From the NCBI GenBank assembly GCA_022059125.1, contig JAEUWY010000005.1, forward strand, positions 3,720,001 through 3,784,000: a stretch of DNA of 64,000 nucleotides, read 5' to 3'. The DNA is from Corynespora cassiicola (Eukaryota; Ascomycota; Dothideomycetes; Pleosporales; Corynesporascaceae). Below are positions 22,224 to 35,312 of the stretch, piece by piece (position 1 is the stretch's first letter; each line of letters starts with the position of its first letter). The notes under the pieces are model-generated. The model searched no databases and was not told the DNA's origin. It worked only from the letters and a program-made list of their open reading frames with translations. The position numbers and the translations under genes were made by a program.

Positions 22224-24391
22224 ATCTTGATCATGTCACGATTCACTGATTCTGTTGAACGATGCTAGGAAGGTACATCTACGATTTGGTTGTTTTTGGT
22301 GGAGTTATGGGCCTGAATTATCGATGAAGATCAAAGATAAAATGTCAACGTGATAACAGTGACTTGATGCTGGTCACAAGTGCTGCAATGAAAAAAAGGC
22401 TGCAATGATTTCCTTATCACATGGATCTAGATAAAATTGGCCTGCGAACGTGAATAGTGATGAATGAAGTCTGAGTTACCCTTGAGATGGCCAAAAGCTT
22501 CCGCTTTCTAATGTTGTTTACCTAGGTAGTGATGCTAGTCTTGTATGATAGTGATTGATTTAACAATTATCAAATTCAAAGCCAATAATGACCGTCACGA
22601 CTAGAAGAATGAAGAGAACTGGGACTCTTGGTTCTAAGAATCAAATAGCTCGAAATATATTGATCCGCACTGCTTGCCAATATACGACTCAATTCCGTTA
22701 TGGCCATCTCAGATTTGACTTGTAAAGGGAGAATCGACATAGGCATTGACCGTAATTACGCCCTAGAATCGGTAACCCCAAAATATCCATTGAGCTTCAA
22801 GTTGTTTATTACAAAGACCTATGGATCCCGACTCCATTGTAGGGGCTTGAAGGTACTATCCCTAAGCAAGCAGACGATTAGACTTTGGTTTCTAAACAGC
22901 TATCATCGATGGTATTTAGAACAACTCCTCAATTAGCGGTCACGGCAAAAAGGCAATCCGAGCTTTTTCCCGCAATCGAACTAGCACTAGAGCGCTGGCA
23001 CTAAACCAAGCGGCAGGTAAAATCATACCAGAGAGCCGGATAACGCCAACGACCTGAGTATCATCGCTGCTGTTCTACATGGCGGTGATGCCAGGGCAGA
23101 TGCGAGCTAAAATCATAGTCGTAGAAACAGTATTGAATTGGTACTGGGATCATTACCTTTGTAACTAAAGTTAGGCCCGGCCCCAGCGTCCCAAATGCTT
23201 GACCATTCAATTTATATAATTGGTTCACATATTGCTGGATTTCGCAAGTCGCAGTAGTTGACATAAATTAGAGTAAATATATACTAGTACGCGCTTAATA
23301 GAACTCATATAGAATATGGCGTCAAGATGGGTATGTCGATCTTATGGTAATTTAATTCCTCTGGAGTTGCTGTATACGAGCACCAAATAATAGTTCCTTT
23401 ATTCCGATGTTTCGAGACAACTCCGAAAATTACGATCGCCTTACTCTGGGATCAAGTGATGCGCTGAAAAGAGCCAGGTTTTGTATATACAATTGCTGAA
23501 TGGTACATGCTTTGATTGCTAGCCTAGCTGTAATCCAGCTAGCAACCAGTATACTAGAAAAAAAACTAGTGTCCTTAAAAAGTTGACTAGTAATCTGATT
23601 TTGTTCTTAAAACTTGAATTGTTGCCTTGGGAAATTATTATCGATATAAGCTAGGAAGGAAAGAGGATCTTTGCCTGGTCAGAATCTCCCTCAAAACGGA
23701 GTTTTTATAGAATACATAGGTGCCCAGAGCAAACCCTGTTGAATTCAAGACTACAGAAGGTACTGTAGCTGTTCAATTTTCTTGACAAAATAGAGCATAC
23801 TAATTCGTACACAACTGCCCTTATGCCTCCAGGCACAACAGCTTTTGATGTGCTTTTATGTATTAGCAACGTAATGTCTTAATGGCAATGGAGGCTTACA
23901 AAAGGCTCGCTCGGCCCGTCGCCGAGGCAAAAAATGTTGCCCAACGCATAGTCACTGTTGTGTGACTTGCGGCTCAAGAATCACTTGTTAGGGTGTAATT
24001 TTGGACTCTCCTGATCCCCGTATGCTCGCAACAACTGAGACGTATAATCGCTGAGGGCCAGCAGTGAAAACACCGACAAAAGGTGCACACCAGATCTAAC
24101 ACTTCCAAGTTCTTGGAGGCGAGAGCCGGCAGTTCTAAAAACAGAGAAACCGGTATGCAGCCCAAGGATTTGTCAAGGGCCTGTTCATCCTTTTCGAGAT
24201 CTTCCAAGCTTGAACCATACCTAGGTACATTTACACCAGTCCAGTGACATATTTGGCTCGGGAGATGGAAGTACATGCCTGAGAAACAATGCTACCAACC
24301 GAGGTACAAAGAAGGGAAACTGGATTTTATCCCATGCTGGCTCCCTCTAAGCTGATTGTACCTCATGATTGTCGGCAAAGTCATATGGCGT
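22224..24391. other. Gene-poor intergenic region
   Basis: 2.2 kb, moderately AT-rich, between the ends of the tyrosinase and dynactin genes. Open frames (for example 22700-22936 and 23974-24276 minus) have no family resemblance and I do not believe them. Nothing else recognised. Confidence 0.45.
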
Positions 24392-25112
24392 CTACGCCCA
24401 TTTAGATATGTTGTTTGGAACCAATTTCCTGAATGCCTCCAGCTGTTTGGCGTGTACCGCTATCTTCATGTCCTGCATCTCAGTCCTTGCCTGCAAGGTC
24501 CTATCCATCCTTCGCTCGCCTGCACCATAGACGACAGTGAAATCGGGTATGTGGGTATTAGGCGGAATAAATGATGACGCTGAGACTGTGCAAAACTGTG
24601 CGCAGTCAGTATTGGATGTGAAGATAGCAGTCTGATAGTAGAGCAAGACATACCCGTCCAAGAATGCAGCCTCTGCCTATCACAGCGCCGACACCCACCA
24701 AAGTGCCCTCGCCAATTTCATTGGCCTCAACTATTGAATTTGCCTCAATGACCACATTCCGCCCCAGTACTGTGCCTTCGCCTCTTGAGCTCATGCTAAT
24801 GCTTGTTGGTCGACTGCTCGGTGGACCAGGGCTGTCAGCCGACCCTGCACCAACTTTGGCACGCTCGTGTAAAATAACACCTTCACCCAGTACCACAGGT
24901 GCCAAACTACTGCTTATTTTGGAGTGAGGGTGAAGAACCGCGTAGGGGCCCACGGTAATGGGGTGGGTGCCGGTGAGCTGGGCGTGCTGTGCAATAAGTA
25001 CCGAAGGGTCGAGAACAACAGATGAGGGTTTTGGAAGCAGGGATGTGCGCTTTTGCATAGTAGAGGAGCGGCGTGCCGCATCAGGGCGCGAGGGTGTTGG
25101 TTGTGCCGACAT
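24392..25112 (-). CDS. Dynactin subunit 6 (p27)-like, hexapeptide-repeat protein
   Basis: Two exons, 25112-24654 and 24595-24392, giving 220 aa; the 58 bp intron (GTATGT...CACAG) is phase 0. The body is a left-handed beta-helix of imperfect hexapeptide repeats (SSVVLDPSVLIAQHAQL, GPYAVLHPHSKI, GRNVVIEANSIVEANEIG). It continues after splicing as RGCILGRFCTVSASSFIPP, with the terminal HIPDFTVVYGAGERRMDR that is distinctive for p27 (DCTN6). A C-terminal helix (MKIAVHAKQLEAFRKLVP) follows. With p25, p27 caps the pointed end of the dynactin Arp1 filament and contributes to cargo adaptation for dynein. Gamma-carbonic-anhydrase-like proteins share the fold, but the histidine pattern is not obvious here and the C-terminal signature favours dynactin. 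Its presence near LIS1 and Stu2 is noteworthy. Confidence 0.8.
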
Positions 25113-25401
25113 GAGGAGGGCTGTGGCTTTTGAGATGTGAGCAGGCGACGGATTCCAAAGCTCAGCCGCGCGCCAAGATATTGAGCGTCAACGCCAGATC
25201 CCGTGACGCTAGACTTAGCTCAGCCTTGGAGGAGTACTTAGCGACCTTCACATCAATGTCATCACTCGGGATAAATTACCAATAGACAAAAAGATATGAC
25301 TTCCGCCATAATGTTAAGCTCGCAAACATAATGCAACACGGACCAAAAAGCGGGTATTTCTAATATTCGTAATGCACGTCACGTCTTCATCTGTGCAGCG
25401 C

Positions 25402-25683
25402 CTACAAGGCAGCCTTCTCATCTGCGGGCTTCGCAGGTTCACCCTCATCCTCACTACTACTGTCGTCCTCAATGCCTTCAAACATCTTCGCAAAACGCTC
25501 GTGACCCTCCTTAACTTCTTTCTGTTGGGTTTCCTCATCTGCCTCCATTTCCTCCGCCTGCTCCTTGCTCGCTTCAAGTTCGGCCTTGCGTTGGGCTAGG
25601 CGCATCGCGAACTGGCGCCTGGCTCGAGACGGTGGAATTTGCAGCGGTGGCGGCATCTGCAGAGATTTTTTACCCTGGGACAT
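25402..25683 (-). CDS. Small acidic conserved-looking protein
   Basis: 93 aa from the ATG giving MSQGKKSLQMPPPL. The open frame extends upstream to 25770, but that part has no coding look and the CTAATAG just before the chosen ATG could be an intron end. A Pro-rich basic start (PPPLQIPPSRARRQFAMRL) is followed by a highly charged helical segment (AQRKAELEASKEQAEEMEADEE) and an acidic C-terminus (GIEDDSSSEDEGEPAKP). No domain recognised. The composition suggests an intrinsically disordered nuclear or cytosolic protein. It lies between dynactin p27 and the SAPS gene on the same strand. Confidence 0.55.
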   Translation of the reverse strand: MSQGKKSLQMPPPLQIPPSRARRQFAMRLAQRKAELEASKEQAEEMEADEETQQKEVKEGHERFAKMFEGIEDDSSSEDEGEPAKPADEKAAL

Positions 25684-26036
25684 AGCTATTAGCAACGGGA
25701 CGGCTTGATCCGCAAAAAGGCCACAAGATTGCCAGACATGGAAATCAAGCCGAGCCATAGTCGGAACCACCCAAGCTCCCAGAGGTGAGAAACACAGCGT
25801 CGAAGAAGAAAGCTATGAAGGCTTCAACTCCAACGATAGCGAATTTCTACAGAGTTTCTACACCTGACAGGTGCTAGGTGAATGCAATGAGCAAGGGTGA
25901 TTCCGGTACGTCTAACAGCTTGTCCATCTGTATTGAGTTCGGATGGTATGGGAGCATGAGTCCATGTTCAACCCCACTAGACGAGAATGAGAATGAAACG
26001 CACCAACGCGCGGATATAGTGTGTTGTGTGTCGGGG
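25684..26036. other. Intergenic
   Basis: 353 bp between the small acidic protein and the 3' end of the SAPS gene. No feature recognised. Confidence 0.4.
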
Positions 26037-29029
26037 TTATCGGTATTCCATCTCGACGTCTTCAAATGAGAGTTCACCCACTTGTTCCGAATCGCTCACT
26101 GGCGTCTGCCTCTCTCTTTCCCCATCTCCCTCGTCCATCTCTTCGTCTTCCTCGTCACTCGAATTCGTAAAACCGCTCAACAAAGTGGCACCGCCAAAGC
26201 TGTAACCCCCGCCCGAGTTCTCGTGACTCGTAAGCTCCATACTGTCAAGGCCGACATTCGTATTGTTGGACAGACTAGCATTGGCAAGTGTTGAGCCCCC
26301 GTCACTGCCGAAGCCCGACGCAGCATTGACAGCATTCAAGACTGCTTGACGGGGCCCTACGCTCATGTCGGGACGGACACCACCAAGTATGGCATTATCG
26401 CGTTCCCGCGTCTCCGCCAGCGTCTGTTCAACATAATCAACCCAGGCTTGGCTCATGACTTTGTCCAGCACGGACTGTGATAATAGTTCTGCTGGATGAC
26501 GTTCGGTGAATTTCAACACCTCCTCTGCAATTAATGTGAGATGACCCATGTAACCCAAACGCATGTGCGTCTCTTTCTGGGCCTTGTCGCTGGCCTGCTG
26601 GCCTTCGATGATTCGCTCCGTGATACGACCGGTATCGAATAGATCGATGGCGAGGCTGCGATTGAAACCACGCTCCATTTGCCCGTTGAACACTTGCTGT
26701 ACGACATCGTAGACGACATTATGTAGGAAGTTGTTCCATGGGAATCGGAAAAAGAAGTCCTTGAAAATGTCAGTAAATGTATCTCAAAGGAGGGCGAGGC
26801 CGGATTACCAATATTGTCGGTACCACCTTGTTCTCCACAAATTTCATTTTGAGAAGGTCGCCAACGACCGGTGTGCCGTCAATGTCAACCTCGTATTGAG
26901 GTACATACTGGCCTTCAGCACCGCCAAACAAGACAGACCGCACACTACTGCTTTCATCGATCGGCGTGACTTCGGAACCTTCCCCTTCGGAAACAGCAGC
27001 TGTAAAACGAGATGCGTCGGGCTTTGGGTCATCCGAAGTCATGGTGTTGCGTGGTTTACCGGAGAAGAGTGGTGCGGGCTTGTCGTCAGGGTGGGGGGAG
27101 AGATCGTCTAGCGGCTCTAAACCTCCAGCCTCGGACGACTTGTTGAGTTGCTGGGTGAGGAGAGAGGGACGCTCTGCCGACTCCGGCTCTGCTTTGGTAG
27201 GAACCGATTGTTCTTGGCGGTCATTCATGACCGTATCATTATCCAGGTCCAGCCCACCGACCTTCGCTGAAAGACCGGCTGATGTGGGCGACTCAGCGTC
27301 GACACCAGCCTTGTCTGGATTGGCAATAGCGGGCGAAGGGGTGTCCTTTGCAGGAGACAGTGGCTCATTGACAAGCTCGCCATCACCGTCGTTCTTTTCG
27401 GGCTGTACTTGTTTGGGAACGGCTTTTGGCGAGCGCTCTAGCGGCTCACCAATCTGTTCCCTTGCAGAGCTGGTGTTCTTCGAGTCTTCTGACACGGCCT
27501 CAGAGGCAGTGACCTTTTCGAAGTCATCTTCGGAATTGTTTTGAACTTCCAGCTTCTTGATCTCCTCGGGTGACTCGCTCGAGGGTGCTCGCGCATGGTG
27601 GAAGCCATGGCTGTCTACACTTGTGGAGAAGTCGCCCAAGTTCGCCGAGCTTCCAGATGTAAGCTTACCCTCGGCCTTGAGGCGCTCACGCTCGGAATCT
27701 CTGCGCTTGACTTCGGCCTCACTGCCGCGCTCGTTGAGCAGGGCCATGTTACTACAATGAAGTAGTTCGGCCATCAGCTCGCAGGTTTTGAAACGGTCGA
27801 AACCAAGTGGTTCGATCTTCTCTCCAAAGGCGGTCTTGAGCTCTCGCTTTTTGATCGTGGTGGAGCCATCCTTGTTGACGGCCGTATAGTTGGGATTGTG
27901 TACGAGCTCCATAAATTGTGGAATATGGTTGGCAAACTGTCTCAACAACGTCCCCAGATAGATGGGGTCAGAATTCTTGGGCACAGGGCCGATCTGGTTT
28001 TCCAGGTCGTAGTCGGAATTGTTCTTGCGAATGACTTCAATGACGATGCCAACACCGACGGTGAGGGGATTCCCTCCCTTGAGCATATACTCAATCAACC
28101 TCTTGATGCATTGATCGGATACAAGTTGGCGAGTGAGTTCGTTGGGGCCAATGACGGACTGGTCTTGAGTCGTAGCATTGGCAGATATGGTGATGATGGC
28201 CTTGAGAAAATCGCCGGCCGAAGTCTGGGTCGAGGCGGGCTGATGCGGGGACAAGTACGACACGAGCTGGGGAACAAGGTTCTGGGATTGAAGCCACTGT
28301 AATGGTCAGTTACGAGCGATGACCTGGCAGTTCCAGTGTACTCACATCAACGATGCCTTGGCCACCCTCACTCTTCTCCAGGCTGATGATCTTCAAAAGG
28401 AGGTCCATGATCATAGGGCAGTCAACATGTTGGAGCATGTCGGCAACTACATTGTCGATGGACTTGAAGAAGTCCAGCATCTCCTCCATCTTGCGGTCCA
28501 GTAGTGACTCGTTTACTTTCGTAAAGTAGCCAGCCTGCACAGGGTCCAAGGGAGCGGGCTGCTTGATGTAATTCCAGAAGTGTCGCAGCGTGTCCCGGTT
28601 CTCGAGCACGGCTTCGGATATGGACCATACCTCAGAAGACAGGATCTCGCAGGCTACATAGGCGTACTTGATGCGCTGCTTCTCCTCCTTGGACTCGTCG
28701 CCATCGCCTGGGTCTGACTTAGCCGTCGACGCTGAGCGAGCCCTCGCCGTGACCTTGCCGAAGAAACCCTCCTTGGAGACGGAGCCAGGCCTGCCGCCCT
28801 CGCCAGCGTCCTCCTCAGGCGATAGGGCGGGCTTTGGGGCGATGACATAGCGCAGCAGGCGCTCGAGCACCTTGTCATCTCGCAGGTACTCGATGAGCTT
28901 GGAGTTTTGCTGCTTGAGCTCCTGGATCAGGTCCGACTCGTCCAGCAGCTCCTCTACCGTCACGTCGGGCTTGTCGAGGATGCTGTCCAGCGACGACAGC
29001 TGTGCATAGCCGCCAAAGCGCCAGAACAT
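26037..29029 (-). CDS. SIT4-associated SAPS-family phosphatase regulatory subunit
   Basis: Three exons, 29029-28346, 28296-26809 and 26759-26037, giving 964 aa; both introns are 49 bp and phase 0. The N-terminus MFWRFGGYAQLSSLDSILDK is diagnostic of SAP/SAPS proteins (yeast Sap155/185/190, S. pombe Ekc1, human PP6R). A helical-repeat SAPS domain spans about residues 30-560 with a disordered acidic/Ser/Pro insertion in the second exon. The conserved block resumes across intron 2 (VVPTIL then DFFFRFPWNNFLHNVVYDVVQQ). The acidic C-terminal tail (SDEEDEEMDEGDGERE) is typical. The protein positions the PP6/Sit4 phosphatase in cell-cycle and TOR-linked signalling. It is head to head with the Vps60 gene (390 bp). 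Confidence 0.93.
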
Positions 29030-29419
29030 GGTGCGGGGACGTGCAGCATTCGTGACCGCCCGGGTCTGGGAGGGGCGGGGCTCGCAGCTGGCTCACAGCT
29101 GGGAGAGGGGCAAAGAAAGAAGGTTGGGGGCCGACGCGGAGGGCCGTAATGGCGGCGGTTGAGGAGGCGGTGGTGAGAGAAGGAGGAGGAGGTGGTGGTG
29201 GTGCAAGTGGTGGCAGGTAGCAGTCCACAGCGGCCAGGCGAGAGGCGCACGGCGGGCGCGAGGGCCGCGAGGGAGAGCCCACTTCTAGGGCTGGGCGCCC
29301 GTCGTGGGGGAGGCACGTGATGCTCCGGTGACGCGAGCCACGGCCAGCCGCAGCCGCCTCCTCTGCCCAACCTTCACTGTACATCCACACCGTCGCCGAC
29401 CTCGTTCACGCCCACCACC
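29030..29419. promoter_or_regulatory. Divergent promoter of SAPS and Vps60 genes
   Basis: 390 bp GC-rich spacer between start codons at 29029 (minus) and 29420 (plus). It includes a purine-rich GGAGGAGGAGGTGGTGGTGG tract near 29182. No TATA box seen. Confidence 0.45.
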
Positions 29420-30120
29420 ATGAACCGCCTCTTTGGTGCGAAAAGCACCGCGCCCAAGCCGACACTAAACAGCGCCATCACCAATGTGCGTCCCTCCGCC
29501 CGCCTTCCTTGCAACCCCGCGTGCTTGCTGACCTTCCCGCCCAGGTAGAAACGCGCATCGAGACCCTCGATGTCAAGCTCGCAAAACTTAATGCCGAACT
29601 CACCACATACCAGCAGCGTCTCGCCAAGATGCGCGAGGGCCCCGGAAAGACGGCAATCAAGCAAAAGGCCCTCAAGGTCCTCCAGCAGCGCAAGATGTAC
29701 GAGGCGCAGCGGGACCAGCTCCAGCAGCAGTCGTGGAATATGGAGCAGGCTGGCATGATGCAGGACAACCTCAAGAACACTATGACTACCGTGGACGCCA
29801 TGAAGACCACCACCAAGGAGTTGCGCAAGCAGTACGGCAAGGTCGACATTGACAAGATCGAGAAGCTGCAGGATGAGATGGCTGACCTGATGGAAATGGG
29901 CAACGACATCCAAGAGAGTATCAGCCGCAGCTATGATGTGCCCGAGGATGTGGATGAGGCCGAGCTGGATGCTGAACTGGAGGCTCTGGGTGAAGATGTT
30001 GAACTGGAGGGCATGGCTGACTCGTCTGCCGTTCCCAACTTCATGCTGGACGACGCCGCCCCCCCGCAGTTTATCGACGAGCCTCCAGAGTCTGCCAAGG
30101 TTAAGGAGGCAGCAGGTTGA
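29420..30120 (+). CDS. VPS60: ESCRT-III-associated SNF7-family protein Vps60/CHMP5
   Basis: Two exons, 29420-29485 and 29545-30120, giving 213 aa; the intron is 59 bp with a GTGCGT donor and CCCAG acceptor. The N-terminus MNRLFGAKSTAPKPTL is typical of Vps60/CHMP5. Long basic-then-acidic helices follow (VETRIETLDVKLAKLNAEL, ALKVLQQRKMYEAQRDQLQQ) with the MTTVDAMKTTTKELRKQYGK segment. The acidic C-terminal region (DEAELDAELEALGEDVELEG, then VPNFMLDDAAPPQF) includes the part that in yeast Vps60 binds Vta1 to regulate the Vps4 ATPase. It acts at endosomes in multivesicular-body formation. Confidence 0.93.
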
Positions 30121-30997
30121 AGACACCCTTGCCTCGCCGTCCTCTGAAGCTTCCGCTTGGCACGGCCGCCTGTTGGAGCCACGTGAACAAGACCTGCATC
30201 ACGCCATGGCATTATCTCGTTGTATCTGCAAAGTACCTGGCGCGCCGAGACTCTCACGAGACACCGTTCGACTATCATTGCTCCAGCTTCCGCGCTAACG
30301 AACCTGATGAGCCGCTACCCGAAGTTGCGGGGTTCAGCACTGCGGCGGAAAACTAACACACAGGCTTGGCCGCAGCGGAATCTAGACTCACCCAGTCCGG
30401 TAGGTACAGGCTGCAGATGATTCCTCTCATGGTTCGTTCCGAGAGGAGCGGAGGTTTAGATAGGAGTAGTTAACATTTTCGTACTCTTCGTGCAGAAACC
30501 TATCATACCTTACTTGAGCCATTTTTGGATCCATTCACGGCCGTAGACGTGCTCCAGTCCTCTGCGTCCCCTTGTAGCTCTTTTCACTGTGTGCAGCGTA
30601 CATGATGGGGAACGGCGGTGATTGGCGAACTGTCATGGATGTATGGGCTGGGCATCTGCATTCGACCATATCCTTTCAACTTTACGCTTGTAGTGTCCCC
30701 TCTCGCAGCTGATCGCCGTTCTTGCAAAGTCTTGGCACTGCCTTGGCATGTCGAGAGGTCAGGTCACGAAGAAAGCTTTCGACGATGACAAGCACTCGCC
30801 GTTGGAGTATATAAGTGAGTCGTAATCACAACCATTCTGGACTGCCGCGATACTAGAACTGCCAACGAGTGCTCCTGAATAAATGCATGATTGGCAATAA
30901 ATGCTCCCATTTTTTCAACATAATCCAAAGTACATCCCCTGGTATAATCATTGCCAAATATAGACGGCCTTGATCGCCCTTTCCCCACCATATCACC
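30121..30997. other. Intergenic, ENA ATPase promoter side
   Basis: 877 bp between Vps60 and the P-type ATPase. Apart from a candidate TATA box nothing was recognised. Confidence 0.4.
30806..30815 (+). promoter_or_regulatory. Candidate TATA box of the ENA-type ATPase gene
   Basis: The sequence AGTATATAAG lies about 185 bp before the start codon at 30998, consistent with a stress-inducible TATA promoter. Position-based inference only. Confidence 0.35.
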
Positions 30998-33900
30998 ATG
31001 GGTACCTCGGGAATCACCCAGACTGGTGTCTTCCAGCAATACGAAAAACACCCGTTCCAGCTGCCCATTGAACAACTAGTTAATCACTTTGGAGGGTTGA
31101 ACCTCGAACAAGGTTTGACGCCAGTTCAGGCGAACGAGCATCGGTTGAGGTATGGCGAGAACAAACTTGAGGGAGAAGGTGGAGTGAGATGGTATTCCGT
31201 GCTATTCAAGCAGATTAGCAATGCCATGATCTTGGTATGATTGACGATTGTAGTCTAGCTGGACGTACTGCGTTGACATTGTTAGGTTTTGCTCCTCGCT
31301 TTGGCCCTCTCGTATGGCGTATCCGACTACATCGAAGGCGGTGTCATTACTGCTGTCGTCATTGGCAATGTCTGTGTTGGGTTCTACCAGGAATTCCAGG
31401 CCGAAAAGAAGATGGATGCTCTCCGTGCTCTTTCATCTCCCACGGCCACCGTATTGCGAAACGGAAACCTTGAATCGATCCCAGCTGTGGAAGTCGTCCC
31501 CGGCGATGTCGTCATTCTCAAGACAGGAGACACAATTCCGTGCGACATCCGAATCTTTGAGTCGATGAATTTAGAGTGTGACGAAAAGATCTTGACAGGT
31601 GAAGGTATGTGTCGATTTGTATCCCCACGACCATGTCTACTGATGCCTCTGTCAGCTATTCCGGTTGCCAAGGTTCCCGATGCGGACTTTTCGAACAAGA
31701 CTGAGCTTGAATGTGGTGTGGGGGACAGGATCAACATGGCTTACTCGTCTTCCACAGTCACCAAAGGTCGTGGCTCCGGGGTTTGCGTTTTCACTGGAAT
31801 GTTTACCGAGATCGGCAAGATTGCTGAGTCCATGCAAGGGACGGAGAAGAAACCAAATCGCTCCATGTCGAGGTCCAAAGGAGGCAATCTGCAACCGGTC
31901 AAGGGCGGTATACTTCGTATGTGGGACGCCATCGGTAAGTTCTTGGGATTAACACATGGCACTCCCCTCCAGATTAAGTTATCGAAATTGGCGTATGCAC
32001 TATTCGGCTGTGCTATTCTACTTGCCATAATCGTTTTCGCAGTTCACAAGTTTGATGTGACCAGCGAGGTAGCTATATATGCCATCTCGACCGGTATTGC
32101 TATCATACCAGAGTCACTTATTGCCGTTTTAACCATCACCTTCGTCACCGGCATGACGGCAATGCGTCGTCGGCAGGTACTCACACGCAAATTGTCAGCG
32201 CTCGAGGCTCTCGGAGGCATCACCAATATTTGCTCTGACAAAACTGGAACTCTTACCCAAGGCCTAATGACCGTCCGAAAAGCCTGGGTACCAGGCGTTG
32301 GTATCTATACTGTGTCAAATTCAGAGGATCCTTCCAACCCGAATCAAGGCCAGATCACCATAGGCCCGGCCAAATCGAGGAAAGAAATTGAGGAAGAGAA
32401 AGTAGCTCGAGAAAAGCATTTTGACACCCAGCGTAGCGGCGCTGCTCTTACGTTTGACCTCCCATCCAAGCATATCGAGAAGGACGATGTTACCGTTGGC
32501 GCACACGAAGAGAAGACCGCAACAGGCACTCATGAGTATGATGGCATGAACCCGAACCTTGAGAGCCTTTTACAAGCTGCAGCATTGTGTAATCTCGCGA
32601 CTGTTCGTCTCAATGAACAAGAAGGCAGATGGCAGACTACCGGTGATCCAACCGAGGTAGCCCTGCAAGTCTTCGCCTACCGCTTCGATAAGGGGAAAAA
32701 AATACTCGAGAAAGATGAAGGATGGATGCAACTTTATGAGTATCCTTTTGATTCAACTGTCAAGCGTATGTCTGTCATTTTCCGTTCGCCTGAAGGAAAC
32801 CAAGATATGGTGTTCTCGAAGGGTGCCGTGGAACGAATGCTTGACCTCTGTGACCATGTAGGTTTTGGTGCCAACAGACAGCCCACGACAAATGCTATGA
32901 AGGACGGCATCTATGAGCAGATGAACCTACTTGCGGATCAGGGACTTCGTGTTCTCGCATTAGCAGTCAAGTCCTGGGATGGAACATTTGCTGTTGAGGA
33001 TGACGTTCCCCGTGACTCCGTTGAGTCGCACCTCACCCTTGTGGGGCTCTGTGGACTGTATGATCCGCCTCGCCTGGAAACAAAGGATGCTGTTCGAGGT
33101 GAGTGTTACTTCTTGCAGCTAAATGGGGGAATATGGAACCACTGTCCAAGAAAAGCAACCCTCTGACGTCTGATAGAATGTACAAATGCTGGCATCAAAG
33201 TCCACATGTTGACCGGTGACCATCCTGGCACTGCGACCGCAATAGGGAAAGAAGTTGGCATAATTCCCCGGGACTTTGGCACGCTACCTAGAGGGGTAGC
33301 AGATTCTTTAGTCAAGACAGCCGCGGAATTCGATGCTATGACCGACGAAGAAATCGACCGCATGCCGGAACTACCACTCGTCATCGCTCGTTGCGCTCCA
33401 AATACTAAGACGCGGATGATCGCTGCCCTCCACCGAAGGAATGCCTATGCAGCCATGACGGGTGACGGTGTGAACGATGGACCTTCGCTACAAGCTTCCG
33501 ACGTGGGTATCGCCATGGGAATGGCTGGATCTGACGTTGCAAAAGGCGCTTCCGATATTGTATTAACTGACGACAATTTTGCTTCCATCGTTAATGCCAT
33601 TGAAGAAGGCCGCCGAATGTTTGATAATATACAGAAGTTCGTTCTTCATCTTCTTACCAGCAATGTTGGCGAGGTAGTCCTCCTTGTACTCGGACTTGCC
33701 TTTAGCGATCAAGATGGTTATGCAGTGTTCCCACTTTCGCCGCTCCAGATTCTTTGGGTAAGCATAGATCTATCGATGTCGCCATCAATTTGAAAATGAC
33801 GCTCACATCGTTCTTCCAGATTAACATGGTCACATCGGGCCCTCCGGCATTCGGCCTTGGTCTCGAAAAAGCGGTCTACAACATTATGCAACGACCACCG

Positions 33901-34578
33901 CACGACACGAAGAAAGGTGTTTTCTCTTGGCAGATTATTGCCGATATGACCGTTTATGGGCTGCTCATGGGCATCCTGACACTCATTACCTTTGTCATCA
34001 TAGTGTTCGGTGTGGGTACTGGGAACCTTGGCCGCGAGTGCAATCGCACTTACAGTTCCGAGTGCGACCTTGTGTTTCGCGCTCGCGCAGCTGTCTTTGC
34101 TGAGCTAACGTGGCTTATCTTGATTTCCGCTTGGGAGATCAAGTCAATCCGTCGCTCAATGTTCCGCCTGGATCCACATTCTACCTCTCAGTTCCCACTG
34201 TTCAAGGATCTCTACGCAAACAAGTTTTTGTTCTACGCGGTTGTTATCGGAGCTTTGATCGTTTTCCCATGTGTGTATATACCAGGGTTTAACGACAAGG
34301 TGTTCAAGCAAAAGCCAATTACGTGGGAGTGGGCACTGTCTGTGGGTGCTGTTATCATTTTTGTAGCAGGAATGGAGACCTGGAAGTTTTGCAAGCGGTC
34401 TTTCGGCTGGTTCGCTGCCGATGAGGCTGATCCTAATCCCACTGGGCGGAAAGCTGGTATTCTCGATCTCAAGCAAGGCTTCTTCAGTTTTGCGCGGACC
34501 CTTTCCAGAACTACGAGTTTCGGAAAGGCGACTACTAGGGAAAGCAGGGTATCTAGGGACTCAGAACGCCATGCGTGA
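30998..34578 (+). CDS. ENA-type (P-type IID) Na+/K+ efflux ATPase
   Basis: Five exons, 30998-31234, 31286-31604, 31656-33098, 33177-33757 and 33820-34578, giving 1112 aa. The second intron is 51 bp, a multiple of three, so a naive frame reads through it; removing it restores the actuator-loop sequence LTGEAIPVAK. The phosphorylation site is CSDKTGTLTQG (Asp about residue 380), with the hinge motif MTGDGVNDGPSLQASDVGIAMG around residue 760. The cation-ATPase N-terminal domain (FQLPIEQLVNHFGGLNLEQG) precedes it. Helices occur in the expected positions, including VAIYAISTGIAIIPESLIAVL and PLSPLQILWINMVTSGPPAFG. The long N-domain and the basic C-terminus agree with fungal ENA pumps, which extrude Na+ or K+ at high salt or alkaline pH. 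SERCA or PMR1 pumps are less likely. Confidence 0.92.
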
Positions 34579-35312
34579 ATGGCTATGACTCTGGTTGAAG
34601 ATGTCTATGGCATGAATCAATAGAGCAATGTAATCGGTCTCAGATCGGCATAAAATGTCTTTGTCCAACGTATTGAACGGGTCACACTCCAGATTGCAGA
34701 TTTTCCACTTGTCAGGAGGGGCACTGAAGTTTCAGCCGCAAGGGTATAGGGCACCTTCTAAGTATCGTGAAAAGGCTTGTTCGATATAAGTTAGTTGTAA
34801 TTGAAATATACCAACGTTTGGTAAACATGTAGAAGAGTCACAGGGCAGATAATCAGCCGCAAAAAGGAACTGTGGTTCTGTAACTAATCTGTTATGATAT
34901 ATACTACAATTTTTTTTCTGACAATAGTACTGTTTCGGCACTAATGATCCTATGCAGATATTAACCCATTTTCAAAGAGCCGAAAACGAGACTTAGTGGT
35001 GCACGCTTAATAGCAAGCAATAAAGAAAGAATTTGCCTCGAGATCATACGGAGGTCTCAACACGCTTTACCTATTCATCTTCAATCCCTTGATACCTCCA
35101 TTATGGCAACTACCGGTGACAAGGTGATTTTGCTTGAAGTGTGAGGCCTGTACTCGCTAGGCACATTATGGACTATTCTTAAGTTTGCTGTACGAATGCG
35201 TACCGACGACATGATACTTCTTGGACTAGATGACGGGTTCGCCTTAATGATATATTCCAAGGAATAAAAATAACATCAGGAGTGTCCTATTATAGTATTC
35301 CGTGTTCCACTA
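34579..35312. other. Intergenic, convergent 3' regions
   Basis: 734 bp between the ends of the ENA ATPase and the permease. AT-moderate, no feature recognised. Confidence 0.4.

Noticed and set aside
26966..27544. Plus-strand frame of 192 codons opposite the SAPS gene
   Set aside because: Antisense shadow of the disordered Ser/Glu-rich part of the SAPS protein.
29374..30126. Minus-strand frame of 250 codons opposite Vps60
   Set aside because: Antisense of a Glu/Lys/Gln-rich helical protein gives Leu/Val/His-rich frames; the Vps60 model accounts for the sequence.
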